A DNA stretch of 64,000 nucleotides from CAZCQP01 sp964500895 (GTDB lineage: Bacteria > Bacillota > Clostridia > Lachnospirales > JAISER01). Each line of letters begins with the position of its first letter. Position 1 is the stretch's first letter. The notes under the pieces were generated by a model. It searched no databases. It was not told where the DNA came from and saw nothing but the letters and a program-made list of their open reading frames with translations. Of the stretch, positions 8,748 through 18,600 are shown one piece after another. The translations under genes and the position numbers were made by a program. The stretch is from contig CAZCQP010000003.1 of assembly GCA_964500895.1 (NCBI GenBank), positions 40,816-104,815 on the forward strand, read 5' to 3'.

Positions 8748-11700
8748 ATGCAATCCCTACGCAATAAATTTGTGCTTAATGTTGTTTTGGTTTTTCTTAC
8801 GGTGTTGGTGGGCCTGTTTTTTGTGTTTGTTTGCATATTGAATGCCTTTTTTAATGCTACAAAGACGTCTTTAGATTCCTTTGAAAACAAAGTGATGACG
8901 GAACACCTTAATCTTATTTTGACGAATCAAAGAGGCATTGTAGACAATTTAGCCATTAACGCCTTATTAACCGATTTGCTCTCGGCGTCATCTACTTGGG
9001 AGGAATTTAACACAGGAAAAAATTATGCATTGTTTGAAGAAAACTTCCAAAATGCCTATGAAAAAATAAAAACGACTGAATTTGATCTGTGGATGATCCA
9101 CATTTCCGGCGAATACATGCTGGTGAACAGTCCTAAGGCACAACCCATCCGGTTGTCTGCCGACGATATGGAACGCATCAAGGTTTTGGTGGAAAGAACA
9201 ACTATGTCCGGGCTTATTGCCCATTTAGACGATAACGGTAATATGATCTGCGATATGGTTGCACCGGTTATGAAAAATGGTAAGCTGCTGGGGTTTGTAG
9301 GTACCACCATGAATTTGAAGCGTTTACTGGAGGATGTGACAGCACATGAAGAGCTGGCGCAACCGCCCACTAATTATTCTGTTATATTTCGGTTGTATAA
9401 TTATGATTTAAAGAGATTCAATTACAGGGAATTTTGCTTGCAAGATACCCCGCTGCACTTTGAAGATTTACCGCTAGATTACATACAGGCACTGGAAGAA
9501 TCCAAGGTGGACAGGCATAGCCACCAAAAAGGCCAGGCTTATTTGGGGGATTTGGATTTTGATGGGTGGTATCTGGCGTCTTTTCAACCTAATGGAGCCC
9601 TCCTAAGCTTGTTTTCAGAAAATTATATTGCAGGTGGGCTGGTTTCTTATGGCCTCATTATGCTAGTGGTACTGGCAGTTGTAGGGCTTATTTCCTACCG
9701 CACCACCCAACCCATTTATGAACTGGGTTTATTGGTGAAAAATATTCAGCAAGGGTTGCCGTCTAAGCGGTTATCCGGCAACAATGAAGTGACTCAGGCT
9801 GCAAACAGCTTGATTGAAATGGTGGAATACAACAATAGGCTACTGCATGAAATTAAAAACATGGTATACAGCATTGGCAACGGCAATTTAATGAAGCGTT
9901 TGGACACAGACCGTTTGGACGCCCCAAACAATGAAATTAAAGCTTCCCTTAATGCCATGATGGACAGCATTGTGGGCGTGTTTGATATATTGCCCATGGG
10001 CATATCCATTGTGGACAGTAGCTTTAATATTCTTTACGCCAACAAAAGCATCCTAGACATTTTAGGCTTGACACCTCAACAGGTGGAGCAGGGCCTCACG
10101 CTGTATGACTTGGATATTAAAAACAAGCAAAAGATTATGAACGAAATTAACCGCTGCAAAAAAGGGCGGGCTAACGGTACGGCCAATATATACACCATGG
10201 GTATGCATTTGAAATTTAATACCGTTCACTTCGATTTCTCCGAACGTGCTGATGATACCCAAGTGTTTTTACAGGTTTTTGTTAACCAATCGGAAGTGAT
10301 GGCCAAAATCAACGAACAGGAGCAGATTTTTGCCTATTTCGAGCATATGTCCTTTGTGACGCTGGAAGCGTTATCCCGGTTGTCCATGGGTGATTTTCAA
10401 CATGCGGTTATTGAAGTGGGTCGGCGGCCTTCTGCACCATACCTGCAGTCTATGTTCGACCAGCAGGAAGCCATGGAAAAAGCTTTTAGAAGCACGGTTC
10501 ATAACATTGAAACCATCATCACCCATTTAAGCGACACCACCCAGGATTTTGCCACAGGCAACCTGCATTCTGTGGTGGAATGCCGGGAAGCCACCGGGCA
10601 ATATGCAGAGCTGGTTAAAACGGTTAACCACTCCTTTGATGTTATCTTAAACTATTTTCAGGTTATTCCTATCCCCATTCGTATTGTGGGGGCAGACCAT
10701 AAAATTAAGTTTTACAACAGAGCCAGCGTACAGGAAGGTTTTGGTTACAGCCAAAACAACTGCTTTAAGTTTTTAGGCAAAGATAAATCTTGCGATATTT
10801 GCCCCTTTGCAACCCAAAAAAGGCAAGTGGTCATCCAGGATATTATGGTCGATGGGGACGACGGAAACCCCATGTATTTTAAAGTGTTCCGTAACCCCCT
10901 GTATGATGAAACAGGTTCCATTTACGGCATGTTGGAAATTTGTATTAACGAGACAGAGCTGGTGCGCTTAAGCAAAGCGGCAGAGAGCGCTAACAAAGCC
11001 AAAAGCTTGTTCATTGCCAACATGAGCCATGAAATCCGCACCCCTATGAACGCCATTTTGGGCTATGCCCAGTTGTTACAGTTGAGTGAGCATATTAACA
11101 GTGCGGATATGTACTATGTGAACATCATTAAACGCAACGGCAATCATCTGCTGGCTTTAATCAATGACATTCTGGTGCTGTCCAAAATTGAAGCAGGCAA
11201 AATTAATTTAAACGAAGGGCCTATTAGCTTGCGTCATTTGTTTGAGGATGTGGTCAATACCTTCACGCCACAAATGGATGCAAAAGGGTTGTTTTTTGAA
11301 ATGACCATTTCAGATGACATTCCAGACCAAGTTACGGGGGACGGGGGCAAAGTACGCCAGATACTGTTTAACGTTATGAGCAATGCGGTGAAGTTTACAG
11401 ACAAGGGGGGAATTGCGCTTCATGCTTCCCAAACGCCAGCCAGTAACGACCGCATTAAGGTTCAGATAGACGTGCGGGATACAGGCAAAGGCATTAAAAA
11501 CGAGGAAATGCAACAGGTGTTTAATGCATTTGAACAGACAGAGGCCGGCATTCAATCTGGCGGCGGCACAGGGCTTGGCATGTCCATTAGCCGTACCTTT
11601 GCCCGTATGATGGGCGGGGAGTTGTCTGTCATCAACTCCATGGAAGGCCATGGCACCACCTTTAGAATGGAGTTTACATTTAAAAATTGTCATTCCGCCG

Positions 11701-12359
11701 TTTTGCCAGAAATCCATGACGATAAGGATTATGGAAAAATAAAAAAGATTAATAAAGAATTTACAATTTTGGTAGCAGATGATAAAATAGACAATAGGGA
11801 GATTCTTAAGAAACTCTTAACCAGGGTGGGCTTTCACGTGATTGAGGCGGAAAATGGACTTGAGGCTGTGGACATGTGGCAGAAAGAGCGCCCAGATTTG
11901 ATCACTATGGATTTGCGAATGCCAAAGGTAAATGGCATTGAAGCAATTTTGCGTATACGGAAGGGGGAACAAGGGGCTTCTACGCCGATTATTGCTGTAA
12001 CGGCTAATGCTTTTGACGAACATAAGCAGGAGGCGTTGGCTGCTGGTGCAAATGATTTTATATCAAAGCCTGTGGATATGGACCAGTTAATGCGTGCTAT
12101 TAATGGCTTGCTGGATGTAACCTATGAATTTGAAGAAGAAACAGACGAAGTGCCAGCCGAAACCAACATACCACAAAGCCCCATTGACCCAGAGACAAAG
12201 CAAGCACTGAAAGACGCCGTGTATAAAGGCGACTTTGACACGGTAATAACCTTGGCAGAATCCCTTCAAAATCAGAACCCCTTGTTGGCCGCCAAATTGT
12301 GTGAACTGGCGGACAATTTTGACAACAGGTCTATTCTAAGCTTGTTGGATCAAGGTTAA
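8748..12359 (+). CDS. Hybrid sensor histidine kinase with receiver domain
   Basis: This membrane kinase is 1203 aa. A first membrane helix (about residues 7-30) and a second (about 290-315) bracket an extracellular sensor region of the dCache/PDC type. A HAMP-like linker follows, then two PAS-like regions (around FDILPMGISIVDSSFNILYANKS and IPIPIRIVGADHKIKFYN; the second contains a CPF-type Cys pair). The HisKA H-box is ANMSHEIRTPMNAILGYA, and HATPase_c has G boxes DTGKGI and GGGTGLGMSIS. A receiver domain with phospho-acceptor in ITMDLRMPKVNG follows, then about 60 residues resembling a degenerate HPt region. ATG 8748 is chosen for the AGAGGTGG 8 nt upstream. It is coupled to the HD-GYP regulator. 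Confidence 0.93.
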   Translation: MQSLRNKFVLNVVLVFLTVLVGLFFVFVCILNAFFNATKTSLDSFENKVMTEHLNLILTNQRGIVDNLAINALLTDLLSASSTWEEFNTGKNYALFEENFQNAYEKIKTTEFDLWMIHISGEYMLVNSPKAQPIRLSADDMERIKVLVERTTMSGLIAHLDDNGNMICDMVAPVMKNGKLLGFVGTTMNLKRLLEDVTAHEELAQPPTNYSVIFRLYNYDLKRFNYREFCLQDTPLHFEDLPLDYIQALEESKVDRHSHQKGQAYLGDLDFDGWYLASFQPNGALLSLFSENYIAGGLVSYGLIMLVVLAVVGLISYRTTQPIYELGLLVKNIQQGLPSKRLSGNNEVTQAANSLIEMVEYNNRLLHEIKNMVYSIGNGNLMKRLDTDRLDAPNNEIKASLNAMMDSIVGVFDILPMGISIVDSSFNILYANKSILDILGLTPQQVEQGLTLYDLDIKNKQKIMNEINRCKKGRANGTANIYTMGMHLKFNTVHFDFSERADDTQVFLQVFVNQSEVMAKINEQEQIFAYFEHMSFVTLEALSRLSMGDFQHAVIEVGRRPSAPYLQSMFDQQEAMEKAFRSTVHNIETIITHLSDTTQDFATGNLHSVVECREATGQYAELVKTVNHSFDVILNYFQVIPIPIRIVGADHKIKFYNRASVQEGFGYSQNNCFKFLGKDKSCDICPFATQKRQVVIQDIMVDGDDGNPMYFKVFRNPLYDETGSIYGMLEICINETELVRLSKAAESANKAKSLFIANMSHEIRTPMNAILGYAQLLQLSEHINSADMYYVNIIKRNGNHLLALINDILVLSKIEAGKINLNEGPISLRHLFEDVVNTFTPQMDAKGLFFEMTISDDIPDQVTGDGGKVRQILFNVMSNAVKFTDKGGIALHASQTPASNDRIKVQIDVRDTGKGIKNEEMQQVFNAFEQTEAGIQSGGGTGLGMSISRTFARMMGGELSVINSMEGHGTTFRMEFTFKNCHSAVLPEIHDDKDYGKIKKINKEFTILVADDKIDNREILKKLLTRVGFHVIEAENGLEAVDMWQKERPDLITMDLRMPKVNGIEAILRIRKGEQGASTPIIAVTANAFDEHKQEALAAGANDFISKPVDMDQLMRAINGLLDVTYEFEEETDEVPAETNIPQSPIDPETKQALKDAVYKGDFDTVITLAESLQNQNPLLAAKLCELADNFDNRSILSLLDQG

Positions 12360-12400
12360 TATGCGACAGGATGAGGATGAAAGCGAGGAGAAGTTTACAC

Positions 12401-12916
12401 ATGGACATTTCAGGAACGCGTTCGGAAGAAAATGTGAGATTGGCTTTTGCCGGTGAGTCTCAAGCCCGAAACAAATACACCTATTTTGCATTGCAAGCCA
12501 GGAATGAAGGCTTGACTAAAGTGGCGGATCTTTTTGAAGAAATGGCCCGCAACGAAATGGAACATGCAAAAATTTGGTTTAAGCTTTTAAACAATGGCTT
12601 GGGTGAAAGTATGGAAAATCTGATGGCTGCTGCCGAAAGCGAACGGGAGGAATGGGAAAGCTTGTATCCTAGCTTTGCCCAAACCGCCAGAGATGAAGGG
12701 TTTGAGCTTTTAGCCATTATGTTTGATAATATAGCGGCCATTGAAAAAAGCCATGAAAACCGTTTTCTTGAAATGCTGGCAGAGATTCAGGGTGAAAAAA
12801 ACAAAAGCTCTGCCGTGGTGGAAATATCCCCGCCTGTCTATATTTGCAGCCGTTGTGGGTACAAACAAGAAACTGCCATGCACAAGTGCCCGGTTTGCGG
12901 CGAGCAGCTTACATAA
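12401..12916 (+). CDS. rbr: Rubrerythrin
   Basis: This 171-aa protein is a non-haem di-iron peroxidase that detoxifies hydrogen peroxide in anaerobes. The four-helix ferritin-like domain supplies iron ligands in GESQARNKY, EEMARNEMEHAKIW and the late ENRFLEM helix. The C-terminal rubredoxin-like domain has CSRCGYKQE and CPVCGEQL for the electron-transfer Fe. ATG 12401 has a GCGAGGAG ribosome binding site 10 nt upstream. An upstream ATG at 12371 would add an unrelated basic leader. The gene starts 41 nt after the hybrid kinase, so they may be cotranscribed. Confidence 0.94.
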   Translation: MDISGTRSEENVRLAFAGESQARNKYTYFALQARNEGLTKVADLFEEMARNEMEHAKIWFKLLNNGLGESMENLMAAAESEREEWESLYPSFAQTARDEGFELLAIMFDNIAAIEKSHENRFLEMLAEIQGEKNKSSAVVEISPPVYICSRCGYKQETAMHKCPVCGEQLT

Positions 12917-13024
12917 AAGGGCAGCTGCCACCAGGGTGTGTTTGTTAATGAATGTTCAAACACTGCCTAGATGGCGCTTGGTTATATTGATTGTAAAAAG
13001 GTTGTTAGGAAGGAACATGTTTCG

Positions 13025-15166
13025 TTGGACATTTTAAAGCAATTGGAAGATGAATTTCAATTAAAGCCGTTTCAGGTGCAAAATACGGTAAATCTTTTAG
13101 ACGAAGGGAACACCATTCCCTTTATCGCCCGTTACCGCAAGGAATTAACGGGTTCCATTGACGACCAGCTTTTAAGGGAACTTTACGACAGGCTGTGTTA
13201 TTTGCGTAACTTGGAAGAACGGCGGGAACAGGTGCGCAAATCTATTGCAGAGCAGGACAAGCTCACTGATGAGCTGTCTGCGAAGCTGGACGTTGCCACC
13301 ACTTTGGTGGAATTAGAAGACATTTACCGGCCCTTTAAGCCCAAACGGCGCACCCGGGCGTCCATTGCCAAGGAACGAGGGCTGCAAGGCTTGGCGGATG
13401 TGCTATGGGCACAAGAAACCAAAACGCCCTTGGAAACCTTGGCAGAAGCTTACATCAACCCGGAAAAAGAGGTCCATTCTATCCAGGATGCTTTATCAGG
13501 TGCCAAAGACATTGTGGCGGAAATGATTTCAGATTCCGCCGATATTCGGAGCATGATTCGTAAAGAAACGGTTAGGAAAGGTTTTGTGGTGTCCAAGGCC
13601 ACAGATGCCGAAAAACAAACGGTGTACGACATGTATGCAGATTTTTCAGAGCCGGTGAGCCGCATTGCAGGGCACCGTATACTGGCTTTAAACCGGGGCG
13701 AAAAGGAAAAGCTGTTAACGGTTAAAATTGAAGCCCCGGTGGAAGACATTTACAACAGGCTGGAAAAAGCGCTGCTGAAGAAAAACGACCATACCGCTCT
13801 GGCCATGCAGGAAACCATAGACGACAGCTACAAACGGCTGATTGCACCGTCTATTGAACGAGAAATACGCAATGATTTAACAGAAAAGGCAGAAGAAGGG
13901 GCCATTAAAGTCTTTGCCCAAAACTTAAAGCCTTTATTGTTGGAAGCGCCTTTAAAAGAACGGGTGGTTATGGCGCTGGACCCGGGGTTCCGCACAGGCT
14001 GCAAAATGGCTGTGATAGACGGCACAGGCAAGGTGTTAAGCACCGGCGTCATTTACCCCACCGCCCCCCAAAACAAAACCGAAGAAGCCAAAGCAAAGCT
14101 GTTGCCCCTCATTGAAAAATACGGGGTTTCTATTATTGCCATTGGCAACGGTACCGCCTCCAGAGAGACAGAAAGTTTTGTGGCGGACATGCTGAAAGGC
14201 ATTCAAAGGGATGTAAAGTACGTGATTGTAAATGAAGCAGGGGCATCGGTTTACTCTGCTTCTAAGCTGGGGGCAGAGGAATTTCCAGACTTTGACGTGG
14301 CCCTGCGCAGTGCTGTTTCTATTGGCCGCCGGTTGCAAGACCCCCTGGCTGAACTGGTTAAAATAGACCCTAAAAGCATTGGGGTGGGGCAGTATCAGCA
14401 TGACATGAACCAAAAACGTTTGGGCGATACATTGGGCGGTGTAGTGGAAGACTGTGTAAACAGCGTTGGGGTGGATTTAAACACCGCATCGCCGGCTTTG
14501 CTGTCTTATGTGTCTGGCATTTCTGCAACATTAGCCAAAAATATTATAACGTTTAGGGAAGCAAATGGTAAGTTTAAAAGCCGCAGCCAACTTAAAAAAG
14601 TGGCCAAGCTGGGGCCTAAAGCTTTTGAACAGTGTGCAGGATTTTTGCGTATTCCCGAAGGGGAGCATGTGCTGGATAATACGGGTGTACACCCGGAGTC
14701 TTACAAAGCGGCTCAACAGTTGTTACAGTCCTTGAACTATACGTTGGAGGATGTGCAGGGAAGAACACTTAAAAACATACAGAACAGCATTCGGGATATG
14801 AAAAAACTGGCGGAAGAATTGTCTATAGGGGTTCCCACCTTGCTGGACATTATTAAAGAGCTGGAAAAGCCGGGCAGAGACCCTCGGGATGCCGCACCCC
14901 CGGTTTTACGCAGCGATGTGCTGTCTATGGAAGACTTAACCGAAGGCATGGTGCTGAAAGGTACAGTGCGCAACGTGATTGACTTTGGGGCGTTTGTGGA
15001 CATTGGCGTTCATCAGGATGGGCTGGTGCACATTTCCCAAATTTCCGATAAATTCATTAAACATCCTTTAGATGCCGTAAGCATTGGCGATATTGTAACG
15101 GTTAAAGTTTTAAGTGTAGATTTAGGCAAAAAGCGCATTTCCCTCACCATGAAAGGCGTGGAGTAG
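13025..15166 (+). CDS. tex: Tex-family RNA-binding protein with S1 domain
   Basis: This 713-aa protein is the conserved Tex/YdcI nucleic-acid-binding factor linked to transcription and RNA metabolism. The N-terminal helical region contains GNTIPFIARYRKE. It is followed by a YqgF-like RNase H fold (VVMALDPGFRTGCKMAVID), HhH motifs (SYVSGISATLAKNIITFRE, KLGPKAFEQCAGFLRIP) and a C-terminal S1 domain (GMVLKGTVRNVIDFGAFVDIGVHQDGLVHISQI). The start is probably TTG 13025, giving MDILKQLEDEFQLKPFQ, with AGGAAGGA at 13008-13015. The upstream ATG 12971 adds 18 residues with no family match. Length matches the family. Confidence 0.93.
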   Translation: MDILKQLEDEFQLKPFQVQNTVNLLDEGNTIPFIARYRKELTGSIDDQLLRELYDRLCYLRNLEERREQVRKSIAEQDKLTDELSAKLDVATTLVELEDIYRPFKPKRRTRASIAKERGLQGLADVLWAQETKTPLETLAEAYINPEKEVHSIQDALSGAKDIVAEMISDSADIRSMIRKETVRKGFVVSKATDAEKQTVYDMYADFSEPVSRIAGHRILALNRGEKEKLLTVKIEAPVEDIYNRLEKALLKKNDHTALAMQETIDDSYKRLIAPSIEREIRNDLTEKAEEGAIKVFAQNLKPLLLEAPLKERVVMALDPGFRTGCKMAVIDGTGKVLSTGVIYPTAPQNKTEEAKAKLLPLIEKYGVSIIAIGNGTASRETESFVADMLKGIQRDVKYVIVNEAGASVYSASKLGAEEFPDFDVALRSAVSIGRRLQDPLAELVKIDPKSIGVGQYQHDMNQKRLGDTLGGVVEDCVNSVGVDLNTASPALLSYVSGISATLAKNIITFREANGKFKSRSQLKKVAKLGPKAFEQCAGFLRIPEGEHVLDNTGVHPESYKAAQQLLQSLNYTLEDVQGRTLKNIQNSIRDMKKLAEELSIGVPTLLDIIKELEKPGRDPRDAAPPVLRSDVLSMEDLTEGMVLKGTVRNVIDFGAFVDIGVHQDGLVHISQISDKFIKHPLDAVSIGDIVTVKVLSVDLGKKRISLTMKGVE

Positions 15167-15195
15167 CTACAGAACACCGAATGCAATTTTTGACA

Positions 15196-15231
15196 AGTAT
15201 AGCCGCCAAGTTTTTACATGGCGGCTATACT
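15196..15231 (+). terminator. Bidirectional terminator between tex and a YjbR-like gene
   Basis: A perfect 12-bp stem (AGTATAGCCGCC at 15196-15207 with GGCGGCTATACT at 15220-15231) lies between the convergent stop codons of tex and the next gene. Confidence 0.75.
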
Positions 15232-15235
15232 TCGG

Positions 15236-15598
15236 TTATGTTGATTTTGTAAGGCCATAGCTCAAATCAATCAATTCAAAAACCCTTTCTTTTGGGCAAG
15301 AACCGTCGAGTAAAACTGTAATCCAATGTTCTTTGTTCATATGATAGGCCGGTAAGATACCAGCTTTGTTCCTAAGCGAGCCAATTAAAAGAGGGTCGCA
15401 TTTTAGGAGAAGCGCATCAATCAGTTTGTTGCCAGGGAGGTTTAATTTATCCTCTGTAATATTCACGATTGCACCAAACCATTTTCGATTAGATTTATGC
15501 CGTAAAATTGCAGATTGGGGCGTTTTTGCCCACGGATAGTCAGGTTCAATATTGTACTTATCTTTCGCATAGATAAAGATTGCATCACGGTTTATCAT
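15236..15598 (-). CDS. MmcQ/YjbR family protein
   Basis: This 120-aa protein resembles the YjbR/MmcQ (CyaY-like fold, double-wing DNA-binding) family. Typical features are the N-terminal IFIYAKDKYNIEPDYPW, the central RKWFGAIV and the C-terminal YHMNKEHWITVLLDG ending in LIDLSYGLT. The start is ATG 15598, preceded on the minus strand by AGGAAGTGGG. An upstream in-frame start at 15631 has no ribosome binding site. The cellular role of the family is poorly defined. The gene is convergent with tex and monocistronic. Confidence 0.85.
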   Translation of the reverse strand: MINRDAIFIYAKDKYNIEPDYPWAKTPQSAILRHKSNRKWFGAIVNITEDKLNLPGNKLIDALLLKCDPLLIGSLRNKAGILPAYHMNKEHWITVLLDGSCPKERVFELIDLSYGLTKST

Positions 15599-15661
15599 TT
15601 TACCCACTTCCTTTGTACAAGAATACAACAAAGATCACCTAAATACAAATGCTATTTTTCC

Positions 15662-15830
15662 TTAGAGCCTGTTTTAATATCTTCATTGCAACGCCTTTTC
15701 GGCTGCTTTTCCGCCCTTCTTTGTCAGCCGCGCTAGTCATAATTGCTTATTATGCCGTCGCGCGGCCTCCTCGAATGGCGAAAAAGCATCTCGATAATCC
15801 GCTACAAGCAAGATATTAAACAGCCTCTTA
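15662..15830. mobile_element. MITE-like element, copy 1 (about 169 bp)
   Basis: The segment is bounded by inverted ends: TTAGAGCCTGTTTTAATATC on the left and the complement of TAAGAGGCTGTTTAATATCT on the right. It encodes no protein. Read in reverse complement, its interior matches the copy at 35627-35798 at several blocks (TTTTCGCCATT, GGCATAATA, ACAAAGAAGGGCGGAA). The ends resemble those of the IS5-family relic at 40464-41223, which could be the source of the transposase. It lies between the yjbR-like gene and the sipL-like gene, inside the latter's upstream region. Confidence 0.75.
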
Positions 15831-15946
15831 AACTTATCATAAACAGAAAAATTTTATAAAGTGGCTGATGTGACCGGTCTGCCAAGCATAAATAACCTTC
15901 CGGCTTAATATATTTTTAGAATAGAAAGCCTAAGGAGGTTATTTGT

Positions 15947-17515
15947 ATGTCTTATGAGCTGGTCAGAGAGCGCATTGTTCTTGACGAAAAAATAGCCAAG
16001 GAGACCACCCAGGTATTGCTGGAGGGGGACTTGATTGTACCGGATGTAAAGCCGGATGTATCTGTGGTGCTGCAAGCCGAAGCAAAAGCCAGCATAGACC
16101 GGGTGGATGCCGGCAGCAACCGGGTGAATTTCGCAGGCAAGCTGTCTGTGCAAGTGCTGTATTTGGCACGGGGCAGTGAAAAGCCCGTACATAGTTTAAC
16201 CCTTGTAACACCCATTGACGATTTTTTAAACATTGAAGGGGTAGGCAAGGACACCTGGGTGGAGGTAACCACCCACATTACCAACTTGGACTACAAAATG
16301 ATTAACGACCGCAAAATTAACTATCGGGCTGTGGTGGACGTATGCGCCCAGTGTGAATGCACCAATGAACACGACATCATCACCCACATTAACAATGTGC
16401 CGGAAAATCAGCTTTTGAAAAGCAACCTTTTAATTAACCGGCGTGTGGACAATAAAGTAGAGCGCTTTGTGGTGAAAGATGAAATGCCGTTGCCTTCCGG
16501 CAAGCCCAACATCCGTGAAATTTTACAGTGCAGCATTTCTGTAGCCAACAAAGAAGTGCGTATGCATAACGGTCGTGTAGCTGTGAACGGTGAACTGTTG
16601 GTTTCCACCTTGTACCGGGGGGACAATGACACCAGCATCATTGAGTTTGTGGAGCACGAAATGCCCTTCAACGGCAGCCTGGAGCTTTCCGGTGCGAAAG
16701 AAGACATGATGGCCGATGTGACCTTATCCGTCATCGAGCAATATGTGCAGCCCATCCAGGACAATGACGGGGAGGAACGGGTTTTAGAGGTGGAAGTTTC
16801 CATGAGCGCTATGGTGAAAGTGCATTGCCAGGAATCTATGGAGATTTTAGAAGATGCCCATTGCATTAATAAAAACTTGGTCATTAATAAAACACCCATG
16901 CAATATCCCAAACTGATTTGCCGCAACAAGAACCAGTCCCCCATTAAAGAAGTGGTGCAGCTCACCGATGAATGCCCAGACATTTTGCAAATTTTCCGGG
17001 TAAAGGGCCGTGCCATTGTAGACGATGTGAGCATCATTGACGACAAAGTGGTGGTGGAAGGGGCCATTGAAGCCAGCGTGCTTTATGTAGCGGAAAATGA
17101 CCAAATGCCGCTATATTCCCACAATACCATGGTGCCTTACCGCCAAACCATAGAAACAAAAGGGGCACTACCGGGAATGATGCCAGAGCTTTCTGCCAGC
17201 GTAGACCATGTGGCCTTTAACATGCTAAGCGGCAGAGAAATGGAGTTGCGGTTCCTGCTAAGCTTTAACACTCAGGTGTTTAACGTGATGGAAATGAACA
17301 TGGTAACGGACATTTCCTTTGAGGACATGGACAAAGCTGTGTTGGATTCCATGGCCAGCATGACCATCTATGTGGTGCAAAAAGAAGACACCCTGTGGCA
17401 CATTGCCAAGAAATACAACACGTCTGTGGATGAGTTGATGAGCGTGAATGACATTGAAGACCCGCAGCGGGTGCCGGCTGGGCAAAGACTGCTTATTTTG
17501 AAAAAGGTTTGCTAA
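15947..17515 (+). CDS. SipL-like spore morphogenesis protein (DUF3794 repeats + LysM)
   Basis: This 522-aa protein has the architecture of Clostridioides difficile SipL, which binds SpoIVA and is needed for spore coat and cortex assembly. Repeated SPOCS/DUF3794 units fill residues 1-450 (e.g. GDLIVPDVKPDVSVVLQAEAKA, VRGRAIVDD-like segments), and a C-terminal LysM follows (VVQKEDTLWHIAKKYNTSVDELMSVNDI ... GQRLLILKK). The start ATG 15947 has a strong AAGGAGG. Expression in the mother cell is expected from family knowledge. A MITE sits upstream at 15662-15830, and a strong terminator follows. Confidence 0.88.
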   Translation: MSYELVRERIVLDEKIAKETTQVLLEGDLIVPDVKPDVSVVLQAEAKASIDRVDAGSNRVNFAGKLSVQVLYLARGSEKPVHSLTLVTPIDDFLNIEGVGKDTWVEVTTHITNLDYKMINDRKINYRAVVDVCAQCECTNEHDIITHINNVPENQLLKSNLLINRRVDNKVERFVVKDEMPLPSGKPNIREILQCSISVANKEVRMHNGRVAVNGELLVSTLYRGDNDTSIIEFVEHEMPFNGSLELSGAKEDMMADVTLSVIEQYVQPIQDNDGEERVLEVEVSMSAMVKVHCQESMEILEDAHCINKNLVINKTPMQYPKLICRNKNQSPIKEVVQLTDECPDILQIFRVKGRAIVDDVSIIDDKVVVEGAIEASVLYVAENDQMPLYSHNTMVPYRQTIETKGALPGMMPELSASVDHVAFNMLSGREMELRFLLSFNTQVFNVMEMNMVTDISFEDMDKAVLDSMASMTIYVVQKEDTLWHIAKKYNTSVDELMSVNDIEDPQRVPAGQRLLILKKVC

Positions 17516-17517
17516 AT

Positions 17518-17561
17518 AAAAAGCAGCCGTGTAAACTCCAAAATTTACACGGCTGCTTTTT
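17518..17561. terminator. Bidirectional terminator after the sipL-like gene
   Basis: A perfect 18-bp inverted repeat (17518-17535 and 17544-17561), beginning AAAAAGCAGCCG and ending CGGCTGCTTTTT, lies between convergent genes. A/T runs on both sides fit termination in both directions. Confidence 0.88.
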
Positions 17562-18063
17562 ATTTTAACCGGGCCATCACTAGTTCGTCTGCATATTTAC
17601 CCAGGCGAATGGCGGCCTTGCGTTTATACGCTTCCTGAACAAACCCCATTTTTTGATATAACCCAATGGCTGGGGTATTTTCTGCAAACACAGCCAGTTC
17701 CACACGTTCCAGTTTCAACCAGTTGTCTGCCAGATTTAGAATGGCTTCCATCAACTTTTGGCCAATGCCCTGGTGCTGATAACCGACATGTACCATTAAA
17801 AACAGACCGCCGCAGTGGCGAACGCGTGGGCTTTCATTCACCCATAACCCCACAAAACCTACCACTTTGGTATCGCCTTCCGGCAATGTAATTTCTGCCA
17901 CAAGCCGATGGTTGTTTAAGCTGGTGTCGGATAACATGGCCTCAATGACAGCCACTTGTTCTGATGGAATGCCGCAGATGTTTTCCAACACCCCAGGCAT
18001 CCGGCGGATGGCGCTAATGTCCAGTGCGTCTTGGGGCAGGGCAGGGCGGATATGTATGTTCAT
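17560..18063 (-). CDS. GNAT-family N-acetyltransferase
   Basis: This 167-aa protein has the GNAT fold, which transfers an acetyl group from acetyl-CoA to an amine. The acetyl-CoA binding motif A is HQGIGQKLMEAILNLAD, followed by VELAVFAENTPAIGLYQKMGFVQE. The start ATG 18063 follows AAAGGAG and overlaps the stop of the upstream acetyltransferase by 4 nt. The two proteins are paralogues (shared GLYxKMGF and matching QGIG blocks), so a tandem duplication is likely. The substrate is unknown. Confidence 0.88.
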   Translation of the reverse strand: MNIHIRPALPQDALDISAIRRMPGVLENICGIPSEQVAVIEAMLSDTSLNNHRLVAEITLPEGDTKVVGFVGLWVNESPRVRHCGGLFLMVHVGYQHQGIGQKLMEAILNLADNWLKLERVELAVFAENTPAIGLYQKMGFVQEAYKRKAAIRLGKYADELVMARLK

Positions 18064-18599
18064 GCCAAACACTCCTTTCCCTGTGTCTCACCTTTCGCAA
18101 TGCGTGCCATCAGGTAATCATCCATGTAAACCCCGTTCACCACGGTGGTTTTGCGCAAAACCCCTTCTTTTTCAAACCCCATTTTTTCATATAACCCAAT
18201 AGCAGGGAGGTTATCGGTTAATACCGTTAGCTCCACCCGTGTGAGCATGAGCCATTGGTCTGCCATGTCCAAAAGCCCGGCTAAAAGCTGGCGGCCTATG
18301 CCTTGCCCTTGATAGCTTTCATCCACAATCAAAGCCACATTGCCGCAATGGCGCATACGGGAAGTGCTTTCCAAGCGCAGCACACCAAAGCCAACCACTT
18401 GCTTTGTGCCGTCTTCCAAGGTGGTTTCGGCTACAAGGCCATGGCCGTTGGTGGTTTCTTGCTGCAAAAGCTGTAGGGTTTGGGCTGGGGTTTCTGTGGG
18501 CAGGGAAGCAATATTTTGCATCACCCCGGGCTGCAAACGCATACGGTTGATGTCCGGGGCATCTGCATTTAAACAAATGGGACGTATGACAAATTTCAT
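18060..18599 (-). CDS. GNAT-family N-acetyltransferase (paralogue)
   Basis: This 179-aa GNAT protein has acetyl-CoA motif YQGQGIGRQLLAGLLDMAD and VELTVLTDNLPAIGLYEKMGFEKEGVLRK. The start ATG 18599 follows GAGGAGG on the minus strand. An in-frame start at 18629 lies inside tadA and is less likely. It begins next to the tadA stop codon (18601-18603) and overlaps the following acetyltransferase by 4 nt, so three genes are translationally linked. Ribosomal protein or small-molecule acetylation is possible, but nothing in the sequence decides this. Confidence 0.87.
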   Translation of the reverse strand: MKFVIRPICLNADAPDINRMRLQPGVMQNIASLPTETPAQTLQLLQQETTNGHGLVAETTLEDGTKQVVGFGVLRLESTSRMRHCGNVALIVDESYQGQGIGRQLLAGLLDMADQWLMLTRVELTVLTDNLPAIGLYEKMGFEKEGVLRKTTVVNGVYMDDYLMARIAKGETQGKECLA

Positions 18600-18600
18600 G

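Noticed and set aside
16408..17067. 219-codon minus-strand frame inside the sipL-like gene
   Set aside because: It has Ser/Thr-rich shadow composition, no start signal and no family match; the plus-strand gene is clear.
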